A DNA stretch of 64,000 bases from Bacillus nakamurai (GCF_001584325.1 NZ_LSAZ01000010.1:1-64000), one strand, 5' to 3'. Positions 34,407 to 45,214 are shown, numbered from the stretch's first letter. The notes: generated from the letters alone by a model not told the origin. Numbers and translations: made by a program.

Positions 34407-35306
34407 TCAGCTGTTTGCACCTGATTGGCTGCCGCCTGTAAATACAGACACAATCGCATTCCAAATGGAAACGAAGAAATCTATGACTTTCTGAATAAAG
34501 CTTTTGCCTTCATCTGATTGAATGAACTTTGTGATTTTATCCTTTGCCTTATCGAGCTGATCGCCGACTTGGCCCCAGTCAATCTTGGCATTTTTCATTT
34601 TATTAAACAATGAAACAAGCTGGTCTTTTTGAGCGTCAGTCAATGTGATGTTCAGATTTGAAGCAGCATCATCGACTTTCTTCTCAATGCCGGCTTTCGT
34701 ATCCGGCACGCCGTTTTTCGCAAAATCCTCTTTTATGTTTGCGATAAGCGCTGAGGCGTTTTTATCCCCGATTTTATCCCCGAGATCTGAAGTCGTCACA
34801 AGCTCCTGGTTTGCAACCTGTTTGACATCTTCAGAAATAGCCTTGTCAGATGAGACTTCATATGCCTTAATGATGCCTGTTAATGCTGCGGTTCCCGACA
34901 CTTCAAACGGAGCCGTCACATATACTTTCGCATCTTTTACCCCTGCTGTCATCAGGGCGTTTAAGTACATTTCATCCGTAATTGAATCAATATTATGTGT
35001 CTTTACATCAAGACCTGATCCCTTCTTTTCCACTGTGATGGATGATGAAGAAATCGCTCTCGTGCCGATTTGTGCCTTAGATATATATTTTCCTAGATAT
35101 TCGTGTTCTTCTTTGTTTGTGACGGTCACTTTCGTCGCGTTATCAGGTACATTTAATTCGTCAAGCACCTTTTGACGGTCTGTGCTTGATAAGTCTGCCC
35201 CAAGCGTGACGATCACATCTCCGACCGCGGCATCGGCAAGGCTGATTTTCGGTATTGTAAACAATACGACGGCCGCCGCCAGCATTCCAATCCACATTTT
35301 TTTCAA
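34407..35306 (-). CDS. ypuA: YpuA, exported DUF1002 protein
   Basis: Secreted or surface protein of 299 aa with a signal peptide (KKMWIGMLAAAVVLFTIPKISLADA, cleavage near residue 25). It is followed by the DUF1002 domain, which repeats beta-rich and helical parts (VTVTNKEEHEYLGKYI). The start is TTG at 35306, nine bases after AAGGAGG; the longer frame would place basic residues and that binding site inside the protein. An ECF-type promoter stands upstream. In B. subtilis ypuA is in the sigma-M cell envelope regulon, as I recall. Function unknown. Confidence 0.88.
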   Translation of the reverse strand: MKKMWIGMLAAAVVLFTIPKISLADAAVGDVIVTLGADLSSTDRQKVLDELNVPDNATKVTVTNKEEHEYLGKYISKAQIGTRAISSSSITVEKKGSGLDVKTHNIDSITDEMYLNALMTAGVKDAKVYVTAPFEVSGTAALTGIIKAYEVSSDKAISEDVKQVANQELVTTSDLGDKIGDKNASALIANIKEDFAKNGVPDTKAGIEKKVDDAASNLNITLTDAQKDQLVSLFNKMKNAKIDWGQVGDQLDKAKDKITKFIQSDEGKSFIQKVIDFFVSIWNAIVSVFTGGSQSGANS

Positions 35307-35384
35307 AGCGGTTAACCTCCTTCTTTTCACAAACGCCGTCTTAAAGGGTTTGTGAGGGACTGTAAGAGACAGTTCCGATACATA

Positions 35385-35411
35385 GACGGCTGTGAAGCTG
35401 TTCTGGTTTCA
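35385..35411 (-). promoter_or_regulatory. ECF sigma promoter of ypuA
   Basis: On the minus strand TGAAAC (35406-35411), 17 bases, CGTC (35385-35388). This fits the sigma-M/W/X group; CGTC favours sigma M or V. The leader that follows holds two possible hairpins (GGAaCTGT/ACAGtCC and CACAAAC/GTTTGTG). Confidence 0.8.
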
Positions 35412-35460
35412 TTTTCTTTCTTTGGAAGCGGGGAGATTCGTTTTCCGGCTGAAGGTGTGG

Positions 35461-35557
35461 TATAATAGCCGCTAAAAGAAGAGCAAACGCTTCTTCCTTC
35501 AAAAGAATATCAAAAAGAAAGCCGGCTTACAATTGAAATTCAATTTGGGGCGGCTTT
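35461..35557 (+). promoter_or_regulatory. ppiB -10 element and structured leader
   Basis: TATAAT at 35461-35466 is followed by about 120 bases of leader. It holds a GAAGA/TCTTC hairpin (about 35476-35496). A longer one follows with arms AAAGCC (35518-35523) and GGCTTT (35552-35557) enclosing the palindrome AATTGAAATTCAATT. It does not match a riboswitch class that I know. Confidence 0.45.
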
Positions 35558-35587
35558 AGCAAAAACAATAAGGAAGTAGGAATGAGA

Positions 35588-36019
35588 ATGAAAACTGGTT
35601 ACATAGTAATGGAAAATGGCAGCAGAATTGAATTTGAACTTTACCCGAATGAAGCGCCAAACACGGTTGCCAACTTTGAAGAGCTGGCAAATACGGGATT
35701 TTATGACGGCGTGATTTTCCACCGCGTGATTCCGGGGTTTGTAAGCCAAGGCGGAGACCCGACCGGGACAGGCATGGGAGGAAGCGGAAAAACAATCAAA
35801 TGTGAAACGGAAGGCAACCCGCATAAGCATGAAGCCGGTTCTTTATCAATGGCACACGCCGGTAAAGACACAGGCTCAAGCCAATTCTTTATCGTACATG
35901 AGCCGCAGCCGCATTTAAACGGTGTTCACACTGTTTTCGGTAAAGTAACAAGCGGATTAGAGCATGCAAAAAACATGTCTAACGGAGATAAAATGAAAGA
36001 AGTCCGCGTAGAAGGTTAA
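35588..36019 (+). CDS. ppiB: Peptidyl-prolyl cis-trans isomerase B (cyclophilin)
   Basis: Cytosolic cyclophilin of 143 aa that speeds proline isomerisation in protein folding. Catalytic signature [19 protein letters not shown] and [16 protein letters not shown] are present. The start is ATG at 35588, giving the same length as B. subtilis PpiB; an ATG two codons upstream (35582) is also well placed from AAGG. A strong terminator follows nine bases after the stop. Confidence 0.95.
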   Translation: MKTGYIVMENGSRIEFELYPNEAPNTVANFEELANTGFYDGVIFHRVIPGFVSQGGDPTGTGMGGSGKTIKCETEGNPHKHEAGSLSMAHAGKDTGSSQFFIVHEPQPHLNGVHTVFGKVTSGLEHAKNMSNGDKMKEVRVEG

Positions 36020-36027
36020 CGAAAGAA

Positions 36028-36059
36028 ATGCCCGCCCTTAAAAAGGCGGGCATTTTTTT
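36028..36059 (+). terminator. Terminator after ppiB
   Basis: ATGCCCGCC (36028-36036), loop CTTAAAAA, GGCGGGCAT (36045-36053), long T run. Confidence 0.95.
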
Positions 36060-36170
36060 GTACATGAAAAATCTCATATGAAAAAAGTGAAATTATACAT
36101 ATATGAACACCCGTGACCCTTCTGGTATAGTGATAAAGACGGATCACATAAATGAAAAGAGGTAGAAACG

Positions 36171-36662
36171 TTGGTTCAATCGGCAATCGCTCTATTTGTC
36201 ATCATATGTATTGCACTTATAATTTGGTTCAGAGTAAAAAAAGGAAACCGGCCTATTAAAGGCGGAGGCTTCGGCATCATCTCGCCGCTTATTATAAGCG
36301 TGATTGTTTTCTCCTTCAGTATCAGCCAGCTCATGAATATACCGGGAAAGCCATTTCATTTTCCCGCTTATTGGGAGCTCGCCATCGCCGGCCTGTTAGG
36401 GGGGCTTTTTGGCGCCGTCATGCTGCCGCAAACCGCTTATGAAATTCGTGAAGACGGGTTTGTCTACTCAAAACGGAATAAAAACTTTAAATATGTCATT
36501 ATCTCGATCATTGCAATTCGTATCGTGTTAAGCCAATATTTTAAAAATATTGATGCGGCAGAATTTGCGGTATTAACAATGGAGCTGGCATTTGTGTACC
36601 TATGCATTTGGCGAATCGGAAGCTTCGTAAAATTCAGGAAAATCAGCAAAGCCGCCTTGTGA
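36171..36662 (+). CDS. Membrane protein of the CcdC/DUF1453 type
   Basis: Protein of 163 aa with about four hydrophobic segments (2-20, 38-56, 69-90, 106-122 and a further one at about 134-150). The pattern RPIKGGGFGIISPLIIS, then TAYEIREDGFVYSKRNKNFKYVIISIIAIRIVLS, is like CcdC-type (DUF1453) proteins. The start is TTG with AGAGGT upstream. I do not recall a gene of this kind at this place in B. subtilis 168, so it may be specific to this branch. Function unknown; relatives near ccdA gave the family its name, but there is no cytochrome link here. Confidence 0.7.
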   Translation: MVQSAIALFVIICIALIIWFRVKKGNRPIKGGGFGIISPLIISVIVFSFSISQLMNIPGKPFHFPAYWELAIAGLLGGLFGAVMLPQTAYEIREDGFVYSKRNKNFKYVIISIIAIRIVLSQYFKNIDAAEFAVLTMELAFVYLCIWRIGSFVKFRKISKAAL

Positions 36663-36758
36663 AAAAGAAAAAAATGGATAACCCGCGTCGCCTTATTTGC
36701 CCTCTGTACAGGGATTCATGGTAAAATAAAAGGACCATAGCTAATGGGAGGAAATCAG

Positions 36759-37319
36759 TTGAAATCAGAAAAAGAAAAAACTTCTAAAAAAAGCGCCGTA
36801 CTAGATTGGACAAAAGCCATCATCATCGCTGTCATCCTGGCAGTGCTCATCCGCAACTTTTTATTTGCTCCTTATGTCGTTGACGGTAAATCAATGAATC
36901 CGACCCTGGATGACCGCGAGAGGATTTTTGTCAATATGACGGTCAAATACATAAGCGAGTTTAAGCGGGGCCAAATCGTTGTCTTGAACGGCGAGAACGA
37001 GCACTATGTAAAACGCATTATCGGACTTCCCGGCGACACGGTGCAAATGAAAAACGACCAGCTGTACATCAACGGAAAAAAAGTGTCCGAACCTTATTTG
37101 GCGGCTAATAAGAAAAAAGCGAAGCAAGACGGCTATGACCATTTAACGGATGACTTCGGTCCTGTCAAAGTGCCGGATGACAAGTATTTCGTGATGGGTG
37201 ATAACCGCAGAGAATCTATGGACAGCCGCAACGGGCTCGGTCTTTTCACGAAAAAACAAATTGCCGGCACAGCAAAATTCGTCTTCTTCCCGTTTAACGA
37301 AATACGCCAGACGAAGTGA
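36759..37319 (+). CDS. sipS: Type I signal peptidase SipS
   Basis: Cleaves signal peptides of exported proteins at the outer face of the membrane. Protein of 186 aa with one N-terminal span (about 19-38). The catalytic dyad is Ser45 (DGKSMNPT) and Lys85 (HYVKRIIGLPGD); GDNR and SMDSRNGLG complete the family boxes. The start is TTG at 36759 because GGGAGG lies seven bases upstream; the ATG at 36744 precedes that site and has none of its own. Confidence 0.93.
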   Translation: MKSEKEKTSKKSAVLDWTKAIIIAVILAVLIRNFLFAPYVVDGKSMNPTLDDRERIFVNMTVKYISEFKRGQIVVLNGENEHYVKRIIGLPGDTVQMKNDQLYINGKKVSEPYLAANKKKAKQDGYDHLTDDFGPVKVPDDKYFVMGDNRRESMDSRNGLGLFTKKQIAGTAKFVFFPFNEIRQTK

Positions 37320-37326
37320 CACACCT

Positions 37327-37360
37327 AGCAGTTTTCTTTTATAGAAAACTGCTTTTTTTT
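37327..37360 (+). terminator. Terminator after sipS
   Basis: AGCAGTTTTCT (37327-37337), loop TTTAT, AGAAAACTGCT (37343-37353), run of eight T. Confidence 0.93.
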
Positions 37361-37439
37361 ATAAATTTTCGTCCTCACCCTCAAAAACAGAACATAAATT
37401 CGTATATCTATAAAATAGATAGAAAGTTTTACAGATAGA

Positions 37440-37468
37440 TGAAACATATTCCCTTTACGGAACGTTAT
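37440..37468 (+). promoter_or_regulatory. Possible ECF sigma promoter of ypuD
   Basis: TGAAAC (37440-37445), 17 bases, CGTTAT (37463-37468). The -35 is perfect for ECF sigma factors of Bacillus; the -10 CGTT departs from CGTA/CGTC by one base. Confidence 0.5.
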
Positions 37469-37563
37469 ATGAATAATTCTTTAGGGAACAACGGTTTTCT
37501 ATTCATGAAAAAAAGGAATATTACATAATAATGAATAGATTGATATGCGCTGGAGGTTGGAAA

Positions 37564-37908
37564 ATGGGAAGAATAAAAACAAAGTTAACCATTTTAGTTG
37601 TGCTTCTGCTTTTATTGGCGGGCGGCTTCATGGTGATAAACGATATTGAGCTGAAAGACGTGCCGACTGCAATCGGACAAACCCTGTCCCAGGAAAAAGA
37701 AGAATATACGACGAAAACATACAAAATTACGAAAATAGACGGCTCTGATTATCACGGCACGGCAGCAAACGGGACAAAAATTATTTTTAACGGAGATAAG
37801 CTGCAGCAAGATCTTTCCGATATTAAAGAAGGAGATAAAATCAAAGCTTATTTCAGCAAATCCAACCGGATTGACGGTTTGCTGAAGGTCGTCAAAGTAA
37901 ATGAATAA
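37564..37908 (+). CDS. ypuD: YpuD, membrane-anchored small protein
   Basis: Protein of 114 aa with one N-terminal span or signal sequence (about 5-25) and an extracellular beta-rich domain (YKITKIDGSDYHGTAANGTKIIFNG) ending in a KVVKVNE strand. Resembles the YxeA/DUF1093 type of small exported proteins in layout, but mainly matches YpuD by position after sipS. TGGAGGT precedes the ATG at 37564. A possible ECF promoter lies upstream, which would place it in the cell-envelope stress response. Function unknown. Confidence 0.7.
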   Translation: MGRIKTKLTILVVLLLLLAGGFMVINDIELKDVPTAIGQTLSQEKEEYTTKTYKITKIDGSDYHGTAANGTKIIFNGDKLQQDLSDIKEGDKIKAYFSKSNRIDGLLKVVKVNE

Positions 37909-37974
37909 CGAACGGCGCCTCTTATGTAAAAAGGGCGCTTTTTCTTTTTTCTAAAAATTTTAAGTGTTTATTCA

Positions 37975-38003
37975 TTGCGCCTTCTGTGAAGGATCGTTAT
38001 AAT
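37975..38003 (+). promoter_or_regulatory. Promoter of the rib operon
   Basis: TTGCGC (37975-37980), 17 bases, TATAAT (37998-38003), about 30 bases before the FMN riboswitch. Confidence 0.7.
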
Positions 38004-38033
38004 AGCGACTAAGGACAAAAAAATATTGATTGT

Positions 38034-38177
38034 ATCCTTCGGGGCTGGGTGAAAATCCCGACCGGCGGTAATAAGGCGCTCTGCTGCGCTTTACAGCCCG
38101 TGACCCGTATGCATTCGCATACGGTGGATTCAGTGAAAAGCTGAAGCCGACAGTGAAAGTCTGGATGGGAGAAGGAT
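38034..38177 (+). promoter_or_regulatory. FMN riboswitch (RFN element) of the rib operon
   Basis: All conserved blocks of the RFN element are visible in order: ATCCTTCGGGGC-GGGTGAAAATCCC, GACCGGCGGTA, AGCCCGTGAC, GGTGGATTCAGTGAAAAGCTGAAGCC (split here as GGATTCAGTG and GCTGAAGCCGACAG), AGTCTGGATGGGAGAAGGAT. The closing stem pairs ATCCTTC with GAAGGAT. FMN binding is known to favour the downstream terminator (38241-38275) and so stop riboflavin synthesis. Confidence 0.97.
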
Positions 38178-38240
38178 GAGAGAAGCTATGCAAAAATAAT
38201 TATGTTGTATAGTCTTATTTCTTATGGATAAAAAATGGCA

Positions 38241-38275
38241 AAGCCCCGAACTGTGTAAACATTCGGGGCTTTTTT
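38241..38275 (+). terminator. Riboswitch-controlled terminator before ribD
   Basis: AAGCCCCGAA (38241-38250) pairs with TTCGGGGCT (38262-38270), then a T run. It lies between the RFN element and ribD, the expected expression platform. Confidence 0.92.
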
Positions 38276-38292
38276 GACGCCAAATTGCGTAA

Positions 38293-40054
<1,762 letters not shown>

Positions 40055-40068
40055 AGAGGGAGATCGAT

Positions 40069-41265
40069 ATGTTTCATCCGATAGAAGAAGCGTTAGAAGC
40101 ACTGAAAAAAGGCGAAGTCATCATCGTTGTCGATGATGAAGACAGAGAAAACGAAGGAGATTTCGTAGCGCTTGCTGAGCATGCTGCGCCAGAAGTGGTG
40201 AATTTTATGGCAACACACGGAAGAGGTTTGATCTGCACGCCGCTTTGTGAAGACATCGCAGCTCGCCTAGATCTTTATCCGATGGTGGATCATAATACCG
40301 ATTCCCACCAGACCGCTTTTACGGTAAGCATCGACCACAGGCTGACAAAAACGGGAATCAGTGCGCAAGAACGTTCACTTACCATTCAGGCGCTGCTTGA
40401 TGAAGAATCAGTATCTGCTGATTTTCAGCGGCCCGGACATATTTTCCCGTTAATCGCAAAAAAAGGCGGTGTCCTGAAGCGGGCGGGCCACACGGAAGCG
40501 GCGGTTGACCTTGCGGAAGCCTGCGGGTCGAAAGGAGCCGGAGTCATCTGTGAAATTATGAATGAAGACGGCACGATGGCCCGAGTTCCCGAATTAGCTG
40601 AAATCGCTAACCGGCATCAGTTAAAAATGATTACGATTAAAGATTTAATAGAGTACCGCTACAACATGACAACGCTTGTCAACAGAGAAGTTGAGATTAC
40701 GCTTCCGACTGACTTCGGTACTTTTAGCGTTTACGGATACACAAACGAAGTAGACGGAAAAGAGCATCTCGCATTTGTAATGGGTGATGTGCCATTTAAT
40801 GAGGAGCCCGTTCTGGTCAGAGTGCATTCAGAGTGTCTGACGGGAGACGTGTTTGCTTCCCATCGCTGTGATTGCGGGCCTCAGCTGCACGCAGCGCTTG
40901 CGCAAATTGCTGAAGAAGGCAGGGGGGTCTTATTGTATTTGCGCCAGGAAGGGAGAGGCATCGGGTTAATTAACAAATTAAAAGCATATCAATTGCAAGA
41001 ACAAGGGTATGACACGGTTGAAGCCAATGAGGCGCTCGGCTTCCTGCCTGATTTGCGCAATTACGGCATCGGCGCTCAAATACTCCGTGATTTAGGGGTT
41101 CAGAATATGAAGCTTCTGACAAATAATCCCCGGAAAATCGCCGGCCTTGAAGGATACGGCCTCAGCATTTCCGAGCGGGTGGCGCTTCAAATGGAAGCAA
41201 AAGAGCATAACAAACAATATTTGCAAACCAAAATGGAAAAACTCGGACACCTGCTTCATTTCTAA
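40069..41265 (+). CDS. ribBA: Bifunctional DHBP synthase / GTP cyclohydrolase II
   Basis: Supplies both precursors of riboflavin. Protein of 398 aa. The N-terminal half makes dihydroxybutanone phosphate ([29 protein letters not shown]). The C-terminal half opens GTP (zinc cysteines in [29 protein letters not shown]). The fusion is normal for Bacillus, where it is called ribA. GAGAGGGAG precedes the ATG, and it lies 14 bases after ribE. Confidence 0.96.
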   Translation: MFHPIEEALEALKKGEVIIVVDDEDRENEGDFVALAEHAAPEVVNFMATHGRGLICTPLCEDIAARLDLYPMVDHNTDSHQTAFTVSIDHRLTKTGISAQERSLTIQALLDEESVSADFQRPGHIFPLIAKKGGVLKRAGHTEAAVDLAEACGSKGAGVICEIMNEDGTMARVPELAEIANRHQLKMITIKDLIEYRYNMTTLVNREVEITLPTDFGTFSVYGYTNEVDGKEHLAFVMGDVPFNEEPVLVRVHSECLTGDVFASHRCDCGPQLHAALAQIAEEGRGVLLYLRQEGRGIGLINKLKAYQLQEQGYDTVEANEALGFLPDLRNYGIGAQILRDLGVQNMKLLTNNPRKIAGLEGYGLSISERVALQMEAKEHNKQYLQTKMEKLGHLLHF

Positions 41266-41297
41266 AAACAAAACACACAAAAAAGGATGGATATCAT

Positions 41298-41762
41298 ATG
41301 AATATTATACAAGGAAACCTAGTTGGAACAGGACTTAAAATCGGAATCGTCGTCGGCAGATTTAATGAATTTATTACAAGCAAGCTGTTAAGCGGCGCGG
41401 AAGATACATTGCTTCGCCACGGTGTAGAGTCAGGCGATATTGACGTTGCCTGGGTGCCGGGAGCATTTGAAATTCCGTTTGCGGCGAAAAAAATGGCGGA
41501 AACGAAAAAATACGATGCCGTCATTACACTCGGCACGGTCATCAGAGGAGCGACAACGCATTACGACTATGTCTGCAACGAAGCCGCGAAAGGAATTGCG
41601 CAGGCAGGAAGCGCGGCGGGCGTGCCGGTTATTTTCGGCATCGTGACAACGGAAACCATTGAACAAGCCATCGAGCGAGCCGGTACAAAGGCCGGAAATA
41701 AGGGGGCAGATTGCGCAGTATCCGCCATCGAAATGGCAAATTTAAACCGTTCATTTGAATAA
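41298..41762 (+). CDS. ribH: 6,7-dimethyl-8-ribityllumazine synthase
   Basis: Joins the two branches of the pathway. Protein of 154 aa that forms an icosahedral shell enclosing riboflavin synthase in Bacillus. Motifs [31 protein letters not shown] and [22 protein letters not shown] are typical. AAAAAAGGATGG precedes the ATG. No terminator is evident before ribT; a separate promoter-like TATAAT is at 41798-41803. Confidence 0.96.
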   Translation: MNIIQGNLVGTGLKIGIVVGRFNEFITSKLLSGAEDTLLRHGVESGDIDVAWVPGAFEIPFAAKKMAETKKYDAVITLGTVIRGATTHYDYVCNEAAKGIAQAGSAAGVPVIFGIVTTETIEQAIERAGTKAGNKGADCAVSAIEMANLNRSFE

Positions 41763-41808
41763 TTTGATGAAAAGAGTTTAAAACCGCGGCGAAAATGATA
41801 TAATGTGA

Positions 41809-42252
<444 letters not shown>

Positions 42253-42272
42253 GGAAGGCTAAAGCGCCTTCC
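42253..42272 (+). repeat. First of two hairpins after ribT
   Basis: GGAAGGC (42253-42259), loop TAAAGC, GCCTTCC (42266-42272), with no T tract. Starts at the ribT stop codon. Confidence 0.7.
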
Positions 42273-42276
42273 GGTT

Positions 42277-42320
42277 CCAAAGCTCGAAACGGCAATCCTG
42301 TTTCGGGCTTTGGTTGTTTA
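42277..42320 (+). terminator. Terminator after ribT
   Basis: CCAAAGCTCGAAAC (42277-42290), loop, GTTTCGGGCTTTGG (42300-42313), tail TTGTTTAT. Fourteen-base stem with one mismatch. Confidence 0.85.
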
Positions 42321-42341
42321 TACGAAAACAGAGGCTTGCGG

Positions 42342-42866
42342 TCAGCCTCTGTTTTTTTTTCTTCTCTCGATTTCCCGATTGCGTTCCATGATGACATCTG
42401 TCCTGTCCCGCAGGCGATGCTTATTGATAAGAAAGGTATCGGTTAATATGCTGTTTTGCCCCCACGTATATCCTTTCCGGCGGCATTCTGCAAGACATGC
42501 TTCCTTCAGGTTTTCATCGATAATCGGCAGCATGACGCTTTTATACGGTGAGCCTGCTTCTATATCGTCTGACAGCGATTCGATCAGCTCAATCAGCCGC
42601 GGATAACTCAGTCCGAGAGAACGGACAGCCTGTTCTTCAGACCGCAGAATGCGTAAGCTGCTGGCTATCAGCCGTTTGGCCCCGGTTTGATTTTGCCTCC
42701 GCTGATGGTATAAAGCGACGGCAAGCTGAATCAGTCCGACCCAATACATGTTTCGCTCCTTAGGCGGACTTTCTTTCCAATATTCCTCTAACAGTTCATG
42801 ACATTCAAAATAATCTCTTGTTGCGTGAAATTCGGCCAAAAAGCCGATATAAGCTTTTGGATACAA
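42342..42866 (-). CDS. ypuF: YpuF, DUF309 protein
   Basis: Protein of 174 aa with the DUF309 motif FHATRDYFECHELLEEYWK (His/Glu-rich, about residues 13-31) and helical repeats (VGLIQLAVALYHQ, NQTGAKRLIASSLRIL). The start is TTG with AAGGGGGAAG upstream. Convergent with ribT. The family's conserved His and Glu residues suggest metal binding, but function is unknown. Confidence 0.85.
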   Translation of the reverse strand: MYPKAYIGFLAEFHATRDYFECHELLEEYWKESPPKERNMYWVGLIQLAVALYHQRRQNQTGAKRLIASSLRILRSEEQAVRSLGLSYPRLIELIESLSDDIEAGSPYKSVMLPIIDENLKEACLAECRRKGYTWGQNSILTDTFLINKHRLRDRTDVIMERNREIERRKKNRG

Positions 42867-42953
42867 GCCGCTTCCCCCTTTTATGCTAAGCCTAGTGTAA
42901 CACAGCGCAAATAAAAGGAAAAAAGAGCGGCTTGATTTCTGCTTCCTGCCGGA

Positions 42954-43043
42954 CTAGCAGATGAAAGACGCTCCTACAACGACGAGCAAAATGAACAGAA
43001 CGACAATTAATGCAAATCCTCCGCCGAACCAAGCTCCATCCAT
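42954..43043 (-). CDS. YjcZ-type sporulation microprotein (29 aa)
   Basis: Reading frame MDGAWFGGGFALIVVLFILLVVVGASFIC, with GGGAGG 10-11 bases upstream of the ATG. The glycine-rich start followed by GGGFALIVVLFILL-V-VG is the signature of the YjcZ family of tiny sporulation membrane proteins of Bacillus. One membrane span covers most of the length. A sigma-K-like promoter stands upstream, consistent with mother-cell expression. The gene lies between ypuF and scpA on the minus strand. Too short for usual gene calling. Confidence 0.8.
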   Translation of the reverse strand: MDGAWFGGGFALIVVLFILLVVVGASFIC

Positions 43044-43080
43044 GTACAATCAGCCTCCCTTTGTTTCATGTTTACACGAG

Positions 43081-43108
43081 TATCATATGTATATCCGCCT
43101 TTGTAGGT
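43081..43108 (-). promoter_or_regulatory. Sigma-K-like promoter of the YjcZ-type gene
   Basis: On the minus strand ACC (43106-43108), 16 bases, CATATGATA (43081-43089), fitting the sigma-K pattern AC and CATANNNTA. It starts about 38 bases before the microgene. Confidence 0.55.
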
Positions 43109-43167
43109 ATAGGCGGGTATCTTCTTTTTCAGTATTTTCTAAATAACAGAGCCCGTTTATAAAAGTA

Positions 43168-43197
43168 TTGGACGAGAGCATTTTGGTGGATTATACT
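43168..43197 (+). promoter_or_regulatory. Promoter of scpAB
   Basis: TTGGAC (43168-43173), 18 bases, TATACT (43192-43197). Confidence 0.6.
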
Positions 43198-43250
43198 AAA
43201 GGGTAGCCAGTTTTTCCGGCAATGAGAGTGATATTGAAAATGGTGAGATA

Positions 43251-44006
43251 ATGGTAGAATATCAAGTGAAAATTGATACGTTTGAAGGCCCATTGGACCT
43301 GCTGCTTCATTTAATTAACCGTCTGGAAATCGACATATACGACATACCCGTGGCAACCATTACAGAACAATATTTATTATATGTACATACAATGCAAGTG
43401 CTTGAGCTTGACGTAGCCAGCGAATATTTAGTCATGGCGGCGACTTTGCTCAGCATTAAAAGCAGAATGCTGCTTCCGAAACAAGAAGAAGAGCTTTTTG
43501 AAGATGAAATGCTTGAAGAAGAAGACCCTCGCGATGAGCTGATTGAAAAGCTGATTGAGTATAGAAAATATAAAAGCGCTGCGAAGTATTTAAAAGAGCG
43601 GGAAGAGGAAAGGCAAAAATCTTTTACAAAGCCGCCGAGTGACTTAAGTGAGTATGCGAAAGAAATGAAACAGACGGAGCAGAAACTGTCGGTTACCGTC
43701 TATGATATGATCGGCGCGTTTCAAAAGGTTCTCCAGCGGAAAAAAATCACGCGTCCGAAAGAAACGACCATTGCAAGACAGGAAATACCGATTGAAGAGA
43801 GAATGAACGAAATCGTAAAAAGCCTTAAGACGGCGGGAAAAAGAATGAACTTTATGGAGCTTTTTCCGTATGAGCAAAAAGACCATCTTGTCGTGACTTT
43901 TTTAGCCGTTCTTGAGCTGATGAAAAATCAGCTGATCCTGATTGAGCAGGAAGAAAACTTTTCAGATATATACATTACGGGGAGTGAATCCATTCATGGC
44001 GCTTGA
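43251..44006 (+). CDS. scpA: Segregation and condensation protein A
   Basis: Kleisin of the SMC-ScpAB condensin that organises the chromosome. Protein of 251 aa. The N-terminal domain begins [19 protein letters not shown]; the C-terminal winged helix contains [14 protein letters not shown]. An acidic linker ([15 protein letters not shown]) is typical. GGTGAG precedes the ATG. The 3' end overlaps scpB by 11 bases, as partners in one complex. Confidence 0.95.
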   Translation: MVEYQVKIDTFEGPLDLLLHLINRLEIDIYDIPVATITEQYLLYVHTMQVLELDVASEYLVMAATLLSIKSRMLLPKQEEELFEDEMLEEEDPRDELIEKLIEYRKYKSAAKYLKEREEERQKSFTKPPSDLSEYAKEMKQTEQKLSVTVYDMIGAFQKVLQRKKITRPKETTIARQEIPIEERMNEIVKSLKTAGKRMNFMELFPYEQKDHLVVTFLAVLELMKNQLILIEQEENFSDIYITGSESIHGA

Positions 44007-44589
44007 TATCGTGAATTGGAAAGCAATTGTGGAGGCCCTGCTGTATGCGGCGGGTGATGAAGGGCTGACTAAAAAGCAATTAGTAACGGTGCTTGAAATA
44101 GAAGAGGCGGAACTGGCCGGAATAATGGAAGAAGTCGCAGCACAGTACAAGGAAGAAAACAGAGGCATCGAGCTTACTGAGTATGCGGATACGTATATGC
44201 TTTCAACGAAAAAAGAGTTCGTTCCATATTTGAAAAAATTAATTGAAGTGCCGTCAAAAGGGTTATCCCAGGCTTCGTTAGAAGTGCTGGCGATTGTTTC
44301 TTACAGACAGCCGATCACACGGGCGGAAATTGAAGATATCCGGGGAGTGAAATCAGAACGGATTTTGCACAGCCTCGTGTCAAAAGCGCTGCTGTGTGAA
44401 GTCGGGCGCGCTGACGGTCCCGGCCGGGCGATATTATACGGCACGACATCGGTGTTTCTTGAACAATTCGGTTTGAAAACATTGGACGAACTGCCGCCAT
44501 TGCCTGAGCATGGGGAAGAAGACGTTCTTCAAGAGGAAGCCGATTTATTCTTTGAAAACTTCAACCAAACTTTTGAGGATATAAAATAA
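43996..44589 (+). CDS. scpB: Segregation and condensation protein B
   Basis: Partner of ScpA in condensin. Protein of 197 aa from ATG 43996, equal to B. subtilis ScpB. Two winged-helix domains; conserved [28 protein letters not shown] and [15 protein letters not shown]. The upstream GGGGAGTG serves as binding site; a GTG at 43984 is an alternative start. Translationally coupled with scpA. Confidence 0.95.
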   Translation: MALDIVNWKAIVEALLYAAGDEGLTKKQLVTVLEIEEAELAGIMEEVAAQYKEENRGIELTEYADTYMLSTKKEFVPYLKKLIEVPSKGLSQASLEVLAIVSYRQPITRAEIEDIRGVKSERILHSLVSKALLCEVGRADGPGRAILYGTTSVFLEQFGLKTLDELPPLPEHGEEDVLQEEADLFFENFNQTFEDIK

Positions 44590-44629
44590 TAGCAGTTTTT
44601 CATCATACGATAGTAGGGAAAGGCCATTG

Positions 44630-45163
44630 ATGAATGACGCAAGATACGAAGTACAAGAGAGGAAGGAAACGGACAGAATGGGAAATTCGATTGTGAGGGC
44701 CCATACAGAAGAAACAGGCGAATTTTTAGCCAAGGTTGTCACGATGGTCAGCAGCTATTTAAACCATACAACATTACCGGATATGCAGGCTTCCGGAGGT
44801 GCGGATGAGGCGTATTGCCGGGACGTGCTCAGTGTTCTGAGAAGAATGACCGTCTTTTGCGAAGGTGCCCAGGAGGCCTGCCGCCGGCTCTTAATCCAGG
44901 AGCCGTTTCAAGAGGCAAGTGCGGAAAAAATGCTTTTTAAAGTGTATCATCAGTGCGTAGAAGAATTTTTTATGCCCAAAAAAGATACGTGGTATGAAAA
45001 CAGCCGTGCGGCTTATACAGACCAAAGCGCCATTCAATTTTATCAGCACGTGCCGGACTCACTGCAGAGCTTGCTTTTGGCGCTCAGCCGGGATTTTCTG
45101 CACATGCGGGAAGAACTGGCGCAATATGAAGCCTCAGGTTCAAATATCGCTTCTGTCAGATAA
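44630..45163 (+). CDS. ypuI: YpuI, conserved DUF3907-type protein
   Basis: Mostly helical cytosolic protein of 177 aa from ATG 44630 (AGGGAAAGG upstream). A second possible start is ATG 44678 (MGNSIVRAHTEETGEF), where similarity to other YpuI proteins seems to begin, with GAGGAAGG upstream. It carries no known motif. It follows scpB after 40 bases and ends at a terminator, so it may share the scpAB message. Confidence 0.78.
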   Translation: MNDARYEVQERKETDRMGNSIVRAHTEETGEFLAKVVTMVSSYLNHTTLPDMQASGGADEAYCRDVLSVLRRMTVFCEGAQEACRRLLIQEPFQEASAEKMLFKVYHQCVEEFFMPKKDTWYENSRAAYTDQSAIQFYQHVPDSLQSLLLALSRDFLHMREELAQYEASGSNIASVR

Positions 45164-45165
45164 AA

Positions 45166-45192
45166 ACTCTCCCATACCGGGGGAGTTTTTTT
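45166..45192 (+). terminator. Terminator after ypuI
   Basis: ACTCTCCC (45166-45173), loop ATACC, GGGGGAGT, seven T. Confidence 0.9.
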
Positions 45193-45214
45193 ATGCTGAA
45201 CAGATATAAATGTT

